Below are positions 38,792 through 51,899 of a stretch of DNA of 64,000 bases, in pieces (position 1 is the first letter of the stretch; each line of letters begins with the position of its first letter). This stretch comes from Strix aluco (taxonomy: Eukaryota; Chordata; Aves; Strigiformes; Strigidae), in contig NC_133971.1 in the NCBI RefSeq assembly GCF_031877795.1, positions 5,970,784-6,034,783 of the forward strand, written 5' to 3'. A program made the position numbers and the translations under genes. Below the pieces are notes generated by a model. The model saw nothing but the letters and a program-made list of their open reading frames with translations. It was not told the DNA's origin and made no database searches.

Positions 38792-38828
38792 GGACGGGGT
38801 GCGGTGGGGGGGACGCGGGGGTCGGGGC
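38790..38828 (+). other. G-rich tract at the start of the intron (possible G-quadruplex)
   Basis: Several runs of three to eight G, separated by short loops, start four bases after the donor GT. The non-template DNA strand, or the RNA, could fold into a G-quadruplex or bind hnRNP H-type splicing factors. This is inferred from sequence only. Confidence 0.5.
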
Positions 38829-39369
38829 CGCGCCGGAGCTCTGGCAAAGTCGGAGCCGAAGTGCGCGGGGGAGCGGGGAGGCGCGACCGGCGGGCGGCTC
38901 TCAGCCGGGTGCCTCCGTCTGGGCTTTGCCTTTCTTCTGTTTGAAAAAGAAAAAATACTTATCTCTACCTTTTAAGGAGAGGGCGGCGAAAGATCCGTCC
39001 TCGGGCATGTTACGTTTGGAAACTGCGCTCAATTAGGAGGGGAAAGAAATGCCGTGAGAGCGTAAATGTGATCCAGATGAGCGGCTGGGAAGATTTAATA
39101 ATATCCGCAGAGCTGTCCACATCTCTTTTCCCTTCCTCCCCCACCCCTCCCCAGTCACCGCTCTTCATTTTAATTTGAAGGCTGTAGGCTGCGAGCCGCA
39201 GATCCAGCAAACCGCGGAACAGTTTGCAAACACGTTCGGGGGGCTTTGGCATCTCGGCGGCAGCGAACAGCTCTTGTCAGGCGACCCTCTTCCAGCCTCC
39301 CTCTAACTAGGGCATCTCCATCTAAAACACCAACGGCGCCTTCTCTGCGTCTCATGCCTCCCCTCCCGC

Positions 39370-39394
39370 AAAAAAAAAAAAAAAAAAAAAAAAA
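39370..39394 (+). repeat. 25-base A homopolymer
   Basis: An uninterrupted run of 25 A, flanked upstream by C-rich sequence and downstream by AC-rich sequence. No retrocopy is recognisable next to it. Confidence 0.9.
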
Positions 39395-41108
39395 GAAAAC
39401 AACCCAACAAACCCCAACCCTACTCCGGGAAAATAACTTCAGAGCTCTTGGAGTTCTCTTTATTATTATTTAGAATAATTATTTGCTGCGGGTTGGATGG
39501 GTTTTCCCTCCGCGCATTAAAAAAGTTGTCGGAGCTTCCTCTTGCAGCGAGCCGAACATCGTGAGGCGGTGCTGGGGGAGGACCGGCGGCACAGCAGCGG
39601 CTCTTGGGAAGGCGAAGGGGGGCCGGGGGTGTCCGGGCTGACTGGGGGGAAGGCGCCGGGAGCGGCGGGACTTCACCTGCCGCCCGTCCCGCCCGGTCCC
39701 GGTCCCGGGCGCTGCCGCCCCTGCGCCGTCGGGGAAGGAGCTCAGACCTGAGCAGAGGGGCCGCTGTGGGTCCCCTCCCCACCGCCGCCACCCCCTCGCC
39801 CCACAGCACGAAATCTTCCGTGGGTGGCCCTCGTCCCCCGTGGGGGCTGCCCGGTGCCCCCCGCAGAGCCTTTTCGCCCTCTGCCGGCTCCAGACGCGCC
39901 CCGGGGGGTGTGTTTGGGGAGGGGGAGGCTGGTTCTGTCCCCGCGTGGGCTACTCGGGGTGGGGGGAATCTCCCGGGCTTGGAGACCTTTTTATCGTCCT
40001 AGTTGTATCTTCCCGAAGCTTAGTAGAACAACTGTTATCCTAATGAGTAACGGAATGTTTCCATTGACTTTTAGACCCGTTCCCGTCATTATTCACATTT
40101 TTTATTTTAAAATGAAACCAATGTATCAGTAAAATTGAATATTTTATTAGATCTTAAATTATTCAGCACGGTGGCTTCTCAAAATCCAATAACATTCACA
40201 CAGTTGCAGCGAGCATGTGATAGCTTATGCAATATGTCCTTGTACCTGCAGTTTATGCCCAAAGTCTTTTAAGCAAAAGATACTGTATCTGCCACAGAGT
40301 CTGGACTTGTCATAAATACTTTTGCATTGGGCTTGTGTAGGACTTCTCATAGTTCGCACCTGAGGCATTTTTTCATTTAAGTCTGCAGTCTTGCCATGTT
40401 TTTAAGGTAACTTCAGAAGACGGAGAACTTCACAGATTTTCTAGTAGAAGTGAAATAGGAAGGAAGAAAATCCATTTGCTCTGTGATTGCTTAAGCTGTA
40501 ATTGTTGAGTTAAAGGCTTGTCCTTGACTTTCAAAATGAAGCAGAAGAATACAGAGTCTTTTTTTAATGCTGAAGCAGAGTAAAACGCTGCTTGACAGGT
40601 CTGATGTACTGGGTTAATTTTGCTTGCTGTCCTAACGTTTACTTTTAATAGATCCTCTCAAAGTTATGATGACTGTAAGCACTGTGAGTAACTGAAACTC
40701 TACAGAGAGCAGCTTTTAAACAGTACAAAACTTTTTGTGCATTGTTTGAACATTACTTGCTGATGAGTCCCTTTGTATAATGGTGTATAATGAAAACCTA
40801 TGGTAGTGTCATCTATGCAGTGGCCAGTTATTCCCTGTCTTCTTCTGGGGTAAATTCCAACTGCAGATCAAAGTTAAGTCCTATAGTTCATTACTGACCT
40901 GTGTTTCAAGTCTACTGTTAAAGAAAAATGCCAACTGCTTTTTTATTGGAGCTCTGAAAAGTAATGAGGGGGGTCTAAATCCTGATTATTCATCATATCT
41001 TAAAAACCTCTTTTCCTTTTTGCATTTGGAACACATACATAGTATCAGCAAGGGTTTTTTGTTTTTCTTTTATTTTTTTGAAAGAAGAGAGACAGGGGAG
41101 TGGGAAGA

Positions 41109-41131
41109 CAGGGAGAGAGAGAGAGAGAGAT
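41109..41131 (+). repeat. Short (GA)n microsatellite
   Basis: An AGAGAGAGAGAGAGAGA run within a wider purine-rich patch (about 41085-41135). Confidence 0.8.
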
Positions 41132-44100
41132 AGTGGTGATGATGAGAAAGTCATCCCAGTGGAAGACTAGAATTTTCATCTTGGTGTCCAGTCTGATAAA
41201 TTTGCAATCTCATGCACTGTAATAGGAGTCCGATCTTCAGGGATGTGTTTATATACATGTATATGATGACAGTAGGCTTCAAGGGTGCAGTGACTTCTAC
41301 CCCTTAGTTTGCAAGAAAGATGCAAGTGCATTTTTAATAAGGAATGTCCTTTTATACATATTTCTAAACAGCTGTAAGGTTTTACATACACTGTTGTTGC
41401 TGTTCCTTGGTCAAATTTGAACGCGAGCCAATCTGATACTCTACCGTGTACTGGACAGGCAGTAAGTGCAAGAGTGACTGCAGAGACTACAAGAGGTTAT
41501 TTCAGATGGAAGAAATAGAGTGCATCTCATCTATAGTAATGCAGGTTCCTAAGTACCACTGTGTCATTTTTTAGGAACAAATAGGCCAATACCTTTCAGA
41601 ACAGTCGGTGAAGATTGGGATCAAATGAAAGGGAAACATAATTTAAAAGTCGTGGCTGTTTTAGTCCCCAGGTTTACCTCATGGCATGGAGTAAGCTGGT
41701 CATCTATGGTAATGGTACTGTAAGTGCACAGTAATTTGGTATATTCCGCATCTATGTGTTAAATGTCTTTGCAACAGGATCTTCTGAATATTCACCATTT
41801 GAGTTGTCTTTATTGTGGAGTGATCCTTAAATTGTATCACGCTTTTTCGCTTGGCTTGTTGCTGAATTTTTATGTATGGTTTGTCTAAAAATGATATTGA
41901 CATTGCCAAACCCAGGCAAATGTAGTTATTTATTTTATGACTGTGTCCTGTCAGCCTGAGATAAATATTTTGGAACTTTCAAAGAACTGTTTCAAAGCTG
42001 TTGCTTTTTCTCCATTACAGTGGGAACCTTCACTCTCTCTGAGGCTTAGAAGTTTCTATAAAGCCTCATTCTGCAGCTGGAATGAGCTGCAAGGAGTGAA
42101 AGTGCTGAGAAACGAGAGAGGTAAACTGTAGCTTTGTTCTCTTGTAACTATACCAAAGGACTGAAAAGATCACAGAGACTTTGAAAGACCAAGATTCTTC
42201 TGTTTTACCGAATGCCTTTGCGTCTTTGGACAGCATCTGCTTCTGTACAAACTGCTGACAGTGTGACCCTGCATAATGATTTTCACTGTTCTTTTAACAA
42301 ATTACATTTGTATTCAAATTGATTTTCCATGACTGCTCATATAGCCTCCAGAAAGCATATAGCAGATATACTATTGCCTCCTGTACGTGTCTGGTCAGCC
42401 TAGGACAGAATTTGATGTCACGCTATGCCTTATTGTAACTGGAATTAACAGACCTGGTGGTATTAGTTGGATTTAAGTGTCCAGCTTCCTCTTTCTCTGC
42501 CCTTTATGTCTTTATCCTTTATCCTTTATGTCTTTTTTTTTTCAAAGGATATACTTCATACAAGGTTGTGTATCAATGGTAGCATAGCGAAAAGGGGCAC
42601 TGTCTTATCTTCCCTCCTCCGCATTTTTCCAATTACCATCCAGTTGAAAAACAAGGAAATGGTCTGCTTTGGAAGTTATTTCAAAAGACAGCCACTTTTT
42701 ATTGAGAGGTTGATTTTTATGCCTTGAATTAGCTGTTTATACAGCACGTGTCCATACAGCAGCAGTGACAAGCTCACAGCCTGCTATCCCTTCAGTGTAA
42801 GTAAAGCTATCCGGAGAAGCGACGGTTAAGAAACTGCAAGAGTCAGAAATAAATCTATGTTATTCTCAAATTTATTGTGAGTCACATAGGAGTTAGAATG
42901 TTACTGTTTTCTATTTTTCACACGTTTCAAACTTATGTAAGCCACAGATCCAGGAGTATTTCTGGGATCTTAAAGGATGGTCAGCATTGTATTACCAGTG
43001 ATATTTGGCTTCTTTGTAGCATACTTGAAACCCATACGTGAGTTTGAAAGAACATGGGTTGAACATCAAAACACTATTAATTTATTTCAACTTTCCAAAT
43101 CAGTTCACAGTGAAAATATGAGTTTAATTTTTCTTGGTTCAGATGATATATTAGAAGATAAAAGATGAGTTAAAAGATTCAAACCCAAATAAGGGTTGTA
43201 AGAACCTTAACATTTGCAAACTTAAAACATCTGGAAAATACTGTCTTATATTGGACGATCGACACACATTTTTCATTTAAAGGGGGCGAAGGGAGAACAT
43301 AGAGGGAAAGCCAACATCAGCCTGAATTCAGTGTGTTACATCAGCCCAAGGAATAAGTGATAATGGGTCTAGGTTTCCTTCTTTATAGGAAACTTAGGTC
43401 TTACATTAGAGGGAGAGCTACTCACTGTGTGTAGTGACAGTAGCGTATGGCTAATTTTCTAATGATATGGTGTGGAGGGGGTAAAGCAGTTTTTGTGCCA
43501 TTCCTATTGCAGGACCAGAGTATGGACCTGTTCGAAAACAGTAACTGCAACTGCGGAGCTGGATGCTGGATATTACTGAAAGCAGGGGCTGAGCTAGCAG
43601 CTGGTGTCTCAGATTTGGAGGCGCAGAATTTATGCATGTGTTTTCATGATTTGGGATTTTAACAAATCTTGATGTTGTGGGAATATACTTGTGGGGTTTT
43701 TCTGTTCGTTTCTTTGTGTGGGTTTTTTTTCTCTTTAATCGGCAAGCTGTCCTACCTTTCATCACAGTGGGGGTGTTTTTTCTATTTTAAGTTTTAAAAG
43801 CTGAAAAATGAAACAGCCCATGATTATCTAATAAAGTCTCTAACTAATCTAGCTAATAATTACAGTATGTGGCGTGTGAATGCATTATATGAAACACACA
43901 TGAAAACAATTTTACATACTATATACATACATACTATATTGTGGGTATATCCACGCTTCAGATAGTGTACAGAAGAATTACATCCACACATCTAGTCTGA
44001 CACTTCTTAAAAGTTTGGATAATGTTAGATAAGACTTCATCGTCCTGTGAACTCAGGATGCAGAGCTCCATATTTCAAGTAAAAATTTGTTATATTCAAC

Positions 44101-44154
44101 AAAACCAATGAACACCTAAGACTTTTTTGAGATTAACAACAGTATTCCTCACTT

Positions 44155-44177
44155 CCCCCCCCCCCCCCCCCCCCCCC
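44155..44177 (+). repeat. 23-base C homopolymer
   Basis: An uninterrupted run of 23 C followed by TTTTT. C/G homopolymers this long are uncommon in vertebrate genomes. The strand could form an i-motif and its complement a G-quadruplex. Its length is also prone to sequencing error. Confidence 0.9.
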
Positions 44178-44389
44178 TTTTTAATAAGGGGCCATTTATA
44201 AGCAAAGGTTTTTATGACTATAAAAGTTTGTTGAAGTTGTTTGAAAATAGAGAAGAAAGTACTCATTCAGTTATGCCATTCAGATGGAGGATCCTGGAGT
44301 ATCTTAGTTATACCACTCATGCCAGCAGAATGTCAGGTTTTCAATTTTAGGAGTTAGGATTTTAACCATATTTAAAGCAGTAAACTCAA

Positions 44390-44748
44390 GCATGCAGATG
44401 ACATCAGGGAGGAGCAGCAGATGGATAAGCAGGCGCAAGAAGATCTGCTCTCCTTGCGCAGAGCCCGGGCAGGAGCTTTGCGCATCCCAGCAGGAATCCA
44501 AAGGTGTGAGGGAAAGAGGTGCGACTGCTCCAGTTTCACCGGTCATATGTGACCTTGGAGGCCACAGGGAAGAGGGTGGGGGGGAGTTGGGGCCTCCATG
44601 GGAGGAGGTGGAGAGGTTTGATGTGGGTGCTCCCTGTGGCCTCTCACCACGGGTGGTGTGTGGGAGAGCAAAGGCAGATCTGGAGGTGACACCATGCAGT
44701 GTCTGCATCAAGTGGCTACTCCTGATTATTGAGAAATTTGCCAACTAA
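44390..44748 (+). other. GC-richer segment with a 118-codon open frame, unassigned
   Basis: Within the AT-rich intron this stretch has clearly higher GC content and a plus-strand frame from 44392 to 44748. The opposite strand is open too (44304-44744), and neither frame shows a domain, good codon periodicity or splice sites. It may be an old repeat or a regulatory island. I do not call it a gene. Confidence 0.25.
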
Positions 44749-47700
44749 AAATACTTTATCAGAACATTGCAATTCTGTACATAGAAGAGTTCAACCAGTA
44801 GTCAGTCTTCCCTGTTCTACCTCCGTGTTTAGCTTGCCCACCGGGGACACGGACAGCATAGGTTCAAGGTGACTATTAACTGGTTCAGACTATGGATTTG
44901 AGAGTTTCAAATTTTTTTATTTTAATACAGAGCAGGCCTTTTTCAGTGTTTTGCAAATAACCTTTCCTTCCTGGCCCACTCCCCTTGCAACTGATTTTCT
45001 CCTTAATTATTTTTGGTTTTAAACAACACAAGGCATTTATGCATAGCCAGATTGTGACCCTGCTGTAGGGTAAAGCTACAGTTTAGACATAAGCTTTTTC
45101 TTGTGTGTCTTTGAGTATTCTCACAATAGTAACTTTTTGACAGAGGAAAAAAAAAAGCCCTGAAAGAGATGATTGCTTTGCCAATTTTTAGCTGCAGTAA
45201 TTTTATTTGCCATGCTTCTACGTAGGGAGGCTGACAAAATTTCTACAAAAACTGCTTTTTCCCTATCATTGTCAAGATGCTGTGTCAACCTGTATAATTA
45301 TGTAGAACAGTGACAGCAGTGCGTAAATAACAGTAATTTCTGCCATCTGATTACTCATGTCTTAGGTTTCTACAACAGTGAAGCTACAACAGACAATATA
45401 GGAAATACTTTTGGATAAGACATATATGCCATGTGTGAGTGTGAAAAACAGAAAATAAAAGACGTTTGATTTATTTTATTTTTAACATTTACATCTTTCA
45501 GTCCGTCTGTCCCTCATGTACGACAGTCTCTATCACTGCTGGATATCATTGCAGACAACCAGCCCCTTTAATCCAGGCTTCCTCTCTGATTATTCTCTAT
45601 TACAGTCCCATAGACCATATTGCTTTAGTCTGTTTGCCAGTTTTTTGTTTTTCTAGTTAAGTATTATGTTTGGAGACAGTGGCGTGGGCTCTGAGACTGA
45701 TTTATTTTTTTTCCCCTCACTCACACCCTTTGCAGCTTGGGCTTTTGAAATAGAGATGGAGAAAATATTATTTGCTATGTAACTTGTCAAGATTCCTTAC
45801 TTGTGTGAGGAATTGCACAGGATTGCCTTACAAGGGCTTTTCTAGGTTAAAAATGCAGACCTAGTAGCTGATTGCTTTCAGATACTATTTCAGAACTATT
45901 TTAAAACCACAGAATGTCCATTTATTTGAACAATTTGAAGGGAAGATTAGATTAATACTGTGAATAGTGTACAGTGTGGATGGGGAAATTATGTTCTGTT
46001 GTCATGGGAAGTAGCTAAAATGACCTAGTAGCTCTCTTCCATGGTACATCCTATATATTTCTTTAATGGTGCTTTTGTCCGATTTCTTTGATGTCTTTTT
46101 TTTATGGCTTACCTTCTGACCTCATACAAAATGATGCATCATTTATAGGTAGTCCTTCAGGATAAAGATCAACCCCTTTAATAATGGCTTTCATTTTCCT
46201 GGGTGTGATCAAGCCCATCCTATTGTAACCTTTTGACTTTCTTCACTAGGCTTCTCATTAACCTGGTGTCCTCATTTAGGTGCATGTTTTCCTTTAGAAA
46301 GTTCTCTAAGAAATGCTGTGTTTTGTACTGTTGCACACTAAATGTACATTTACACTCTGGTTCCTTCCTATGGCAGTTTTTTTTAACCTCAAACTCTTCT
46401 CCAAATCTGAGTCTTGTGGTTCAGCCCATTTCTAAAGTCACAGTGGACAACCAGAGATCAACAAAAACAGGTAATTGAAGCAATGTCAGACATACTTAGG
46501 AATGTAGTCTCAGAGGCGTATCTCTTCTTTCATGAAATTGATTGGGGGGAAAAAATCAAAGCAACATTTGGAGTAAGAACCCTGAAATCAGCTGGAGAAA
46601 AGAGTGGTTAACTATATATACTGGCTTAATATTAAGACTACATCTATATTGCTTCACACAGCAAGAGCAGTTATTACTCTAGTATGCCTCAGTATCTTTC
46701 ACTATAGTTGAATAATTATGTGATAATATGCATTTAAAATGCTGAGTGTGAGTAGAAGTAGGGTAGTAAAAGGTGCAGCTCTGACCTGTGCAGCAGAGCC
46801 TCTTGGCCACTGGAGGGGTGAAACAGGGGTCTAGTCTGTAGGAAGCTTCCTAAGTCTCAGTAGTTTGGTACAGCTGAACATCAGCTGAGATGAGCAACTC
46901 TGCCGTGTGAGATTTGACAGTACGGCCAAGCCCATCTAATTGCTCCTTGCCACTGACTTTTCCCTCATTTCAGCACTGGTGATGGTCATGCAGAGCAACA
47001 GAAAAATTCACTTCTATGCCATGCTAATTTGGTGGTAGTTTAGCTTGTTGGGATGACTTAGGGCAGGACCAGGCAAGCCCCAGTGCTGGTGCAAGAAGGG
47101 TGATGGGAAGAGGGAGGGAGGAGCGAGTGGCACAGGGCTCCTCCAGGGGAGGATGTGTCCTCAGCTCGTTCTTTCAGGAGGAAGTTACAGATAGTTTTCT
47201 TGGTAACAACTTAAGCATTTTTTGCCAAGAAAAATGTTTCTGAACCTACCCCTCCAGGTGCTTGCTCGCTGTCAATGTGTGAATGTCCAAAACCATTTTG
47301 AGCAGGGAGGCAAGCTATCCCACTCTACCCTAAGGCACAGAATGCCACATTTCTCCCTCCTTTGTCTATCACCCACTGTGGAAACCAGCTACAGAAATCA
47401 GACCCCTGAGTATCTATTGCATTCTTGTCCACGTTGCCTTGGCATGGCTGCAGGCAGAGGAGCAAATTCTGCATTTCTCCTGCCATCTCCCAGTCCTGAG
47501 TGTCTGAATGCTGCGTCACCATCCTGGGGCTAATCAAGTGTTGATTAACTAAACTGTCCTGGTAGGTTATTTTGATGAGTACAGATTACAGTGTTTTTCT
47601 TCCCTAATTATTTTATGCCCAATGTTTATCTTATGGATAAGGATTGCTTCTTGGCCATGCAAAGCAGGTGAGGCTCAGGAGCTCCCTCTGTGCTCTCAGT

Positions 47701-50700
47701 AGAGCAGGAGGAGCTGCCTGCCTTAGAAATACTGTCCTGACTTACTTCCAAGCAAGTAAACTGCTTTAAAACTACTGGTAAGTAGATGAGGTTCTGGATC
47801 CGCCACTCAGACCAACTGAAGACTGAGCAGGAAGGAGGAAGCCAAAATGAATGCGTAAAACTGTTACGTCAGGAGGAAAAGGAGAAAACTTCAAAATGTT
47901 AATACAGAATTTTTCGGTTATTTGTTTCACATGTGTATGTGTGTGTGCTGAATCTGGCTGCTGGACTCACTTAGACAAAGATGCATCTTTCAGCAAGTAA
48001 ACAACCTGATCAAGAATGTTGTGACCTTCCCAAGTGGCAGTGTCCCTGCCCTATGGGAGTTGTGCCTCTTCCTAAGGTCTGAGACCAGTGATTGACTAAT
48101 TTTGACCAAGTAGTCTGCTGCTTGATTGGTTTTTTTTTTGATAGACAAGTTTTCTTTTTGTTTTTAATTTCCTGGAGAAAGCAATAAATAATTAAAAATA
48201 GGTACATTGATTTCTTTTCCAGTAATGAGTTGTGGTTATGGCATTATACTTGTAGAAAAATCTGAACAGAATTTTAAATCCCTACTTAAAATTTCCTTTT
48301 AAGGCAGAGGAGGGCAGGAGGAATATCCCAAAACTATACCCCAACTTCACTGGAATAAAGATCACTCTGATTTAATTAACATTTATTTAATAACATTGAT
48401 TTAATAAACAGTTTTCTGAACTAGGCTTTTCTTCTAGAGCAACATCATTTTCAGAACTGAAGAATTGTAGCAAGAAACATAAGAAGTTTTCTTCTTTTAT
48501 GTTTTTGGAGATTCAGGAAGCTACTCTTTCACCCTATAAATGTACTAGTCTGGCAGATAATCATAAAGTCTTGTGCTAGCATCTTTCATAGCAATCTTTT
48601 GTCTCTTGTGTCACATCAAGCATTTTTGTTGTTTCCCTCTCCCCCCGCTTTCTTCTTGAAGTGTGTGTACCTTCCGGATGATACAAAGAGCATCCCTGAA
48701 GTCTGAAAACAAAGGTCAATACATCACATAGAAAGGCATCTACCTTTAAGAGAAATAATGAGATTTGATGAGTTATGTCTGCTAAAAGCCGTGATGTTAG
48801 GTCTCCTGTAGTGCAAGCTCCCACATTGCAAGCATTGCAGCTGCTTGCATATACATTTCACTGTGTGTGAGAAGTGTTAGTATACTGGTAATATTTACCC
48901 AAAGAGTTGCAGGGATCTCACAAACAGGTAATCATCTGGAATTGCTGTTTCAGGAGAACTCTCAGTTAATGTTATTCAGTGTTCTCACTTTATTACTGTA
49001 TATGCAAGAGATTCTCATTCCTTTTTCATTTTCAAAATGAGGTGTTAGAAGCTTTTAAAATTCAAATTGCAAATGCCCAGTCTGTTTACAGCATGGTATA
49101 TGAATTTTGTAACAGTTGGAATAATTTTTAAAAGCCTTTAATATAGGATCTCAGAACAGATTTTCTGTAGAAAAAGCAGCTTCAGAAAGAGTATTGTTTT
49201 GTTCTGCCCCATTTTCCTGTTAAGACACAGCAATAAAATTACTGAAGATTTTAGACATATTACATCTGTTCTTTGAAAGAGAACAGCGTAAAGACATAAA
49301 ATTACTGTTCTAGTAGATTACAAGCCGTAGTGTGTATCTGCTGAAATTGGCTTTATGGAAGGTGCTGCTTCTAAGCTGATGTAGTTTAAAAACAAAATAC
49401 TAACTTCTTTTGGATCATACTCTCCCTGAGCAGTGGAATAACTCTCTATCGCCTCTGCTTTTCAGCCACATAGGCTCTGCTCAGAGTTTGGGCTTTGGGG
49501 AGCTGCCTGAAGGCCACAGATGGACATCACTCCACCATGACTGATGAAGAAGTAGGGCCAGTCCTATGCCGTGTACTTCCTGTTGCTGTGTGTGTGGAAG
49601 GGGAGAGTATTTAGTCTTGACCCTCTTTAAGACATAGCAGACACATTTTCCTGGTGGAAATGAGGACCTGGAAAAAATTCTATCTGTATGGAGTTTGTGG
49701 TAGGTTGGCAGTGTTGTTCTTGGAGCAGCATAGATGTCACCACATGGTCCTGTCAGAGCTCATGGGTAGGCTGGTTATAAATGACAGTGGCATGAATTGT
49801 AAGAGGGATGTGCTGGCTGGGGAGGATGGGTCATTTCTGTACTACCATGCCTTTTTTTTGGTGGCTTTTGGCTTTTTCTAATGTTTCTAGAAGTACTTAC
49901 ACAGGACAGATCTTTATCTGGTATTTATGTTCTGCAATATTCACCAAAAAGTGAATGGTGTGATGTTTGTAGACAAAACAGGCTTTTGCGTTCAGTACAG
50001 CTATCTCAGGCTTTCCAAAAATTTTCTGGGAGTGTTTCCCTGCATTAGAAATGACTATATTTATCCTTGGTATCTATGTAGTGACCCAGATTGTTTATCA
50101 CTAACTACCTTGAATTTTTAGACTACAAGTACTGTTGTCTGGAAGAGTAAAGACGAGATTTTTTTTTTAATTATTTATTTATATATTTTTGTTGGAAGAG
50201 GTGCACTTCTGTTTGGCTGGATTTTTTGCCTCTTCAAGCTTGAGGTTTTTATGATGTCCTACTTTCCTTTGCACAAATGTTTTACGTTAAGTTCTTCTCT
50301 TTTCCTGGAACTCTTCTGGTAATTCAAAGCTTTCTAATAGTTCCAAAAATTAGCAGTGTTACAAGTTGTAATGGCCAAGAACTGGAGTCAGCTGCAACCA
50401 CAGTACACTCAGGGCAGGAAACACAGACAAAAAGGGTTCGCTGTGTCAAACACAATGTTAATTGAAAGTGTTTTTCAGGTTTATGATTTGTATTGTACCT
50501 TAACCTATTGCTTCTTTTCTCAGGACTATTATTTTATCCCTTTTTATTTTCTTTTTTCCATTTGTAATGTTGAACTGACTTGAACTTCTGGATTTTTGAT
50601 TTTTCAGTTGATGCTTCAGAGACCATGGGCCTTGGCAGATGATAATGCAAGTTTGATATTGAAAGTAGGTTGTTCTTCAGATTTAACTCTTTCAGGAATA

Positions 50701-51899
50701 TAGATTTTTGTGGCTTTTCTTGATTTTTTTAATAACACAAAGACACCTCTTGTGAATATAACAGAATAACTTTGCACCAAAGCTTCCTTAGATTAATGTC
50801 TGCAGCTTTGCCAAAACTATTATCTATGTTGCCAGCTGTCACTTCATGTCCAAACTGTGTAATTAAATCTTCAAATCAGATGTGCAGGTTTTTTATTATT
50901 ATAAACATAGTTTAGGATTTTATGGTTTCAGAGAACCTTCAGGAAAGAGCTGTATTACATCTCATTAGAGTAAATCTCTGAAATTTTGGTTTGTTATATT
51001 ACATTTTCAGATTTGGATTCCTGTCTCTCAGGCAAAAACAGAGAGAAAAACTGCCAGCACTGCATTAGGTGTGTTGGTGCCTTCATCACTGCAGGTCTTT
51101 TTATGCGCTGATTTGGGGCCCTTAATATGGGTTGCTTGCCAGAAATTATATAAAACACCTATCAACTCTTTTTAATACTAAATGGTGAAATCATCCTTTT
51201 GCAATAAGCCAGTTGAGTAACACTATGTGTACCTGAAATGAACACCATTGTCTTTCAAATGTAGGTGTTGTAGATGGCCACTTACTCGTGGGAGAGCATG
51301 GTTCATTTATGTTTATGTGCCAAATTAGACTGCCTCTGGTATGGGCTGGACCAACATACATCAGAGACAGTTGATGCAACTGCCCCAGCCTCAGGCTGCC
51401 AAGATGCTCCGAGTGGTGACGGTGATGGCCTTGCCTGTCAGGGTGTGCTGCCTGCCACCAGGGAGGACAAACTGGAGATTGACAGGGTCTTGCAAAGTCC
51501 CCACCAAGCCAACAGCTCAAGTCCTACATTGCAAGGGAAGAGGGAAATCTAGAGGACCACCTCCAAACAAGCTGTGGATAGAAACTTCCATGATGGGGGA
51601 AGCTGGAAACTCATCACTTCTGACATCACATCTCAGCCCTCTTCTCCACCTCTGGTTTTGCAGTTACAGGTATCGGCCAAGTGACTGAACAAAGAAGAAA
51701 TAAAGGAGGGTGATAGCTAATGGAGACTCCCCTGCAGGGAACAGAGGCACCTGTCTGCTCACCTGACATCTTGTCTTGGGTTGGCTTAGGTTTGGGATGA
51801 TGCAGAAAGACTGTGACCAGTGATACTGCTGGGCAGGCCTGGCAGAGAAAATGTAGGGTCATTGTTGAGTGGGGTGGGTCATTTGGTGTGTCAGTGGGC

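Larger units (their letters stand above)
38030..40000 (+). promoter_or_regulatory. CpG-island promoter and 5' region
   Basis: GC and CpG content rise sharply against the AT-rich surroundings, peaking at about 38090-38900 and again at 39540-39980. The core holds GC boxes (GGGCGG and GGGGCGG near 38140 and 38350), GGA/GCC repeats and CTCGC repeats (38614-38635). I see no convincing TATA box, which fits a dispersed-start CpG promoter. It surrounds the signal-peptide exon at 38716-38785, so it very probably drives that gene on the plus strand. The exact start site cannot be set from sequence. Long open frames on both strands here are products of stop-poor GC-rich DNA. Confidence 0.88.

Noticed and set aside
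38365..39036. 223-codon plus-strand open frame containing the signal peptide
   Set aside because: Only the part from 38716 to the splice donor at 38785 looks coding. The upstream part is Gly/Arg low-complexity leader and the downstream part is intron.
39370..39394. Poly-A tail of a retrocopied gene
   Set aside because: The preceding sequence is CpG-island intron with no gene-like reading frame and no target duplication that I can see.
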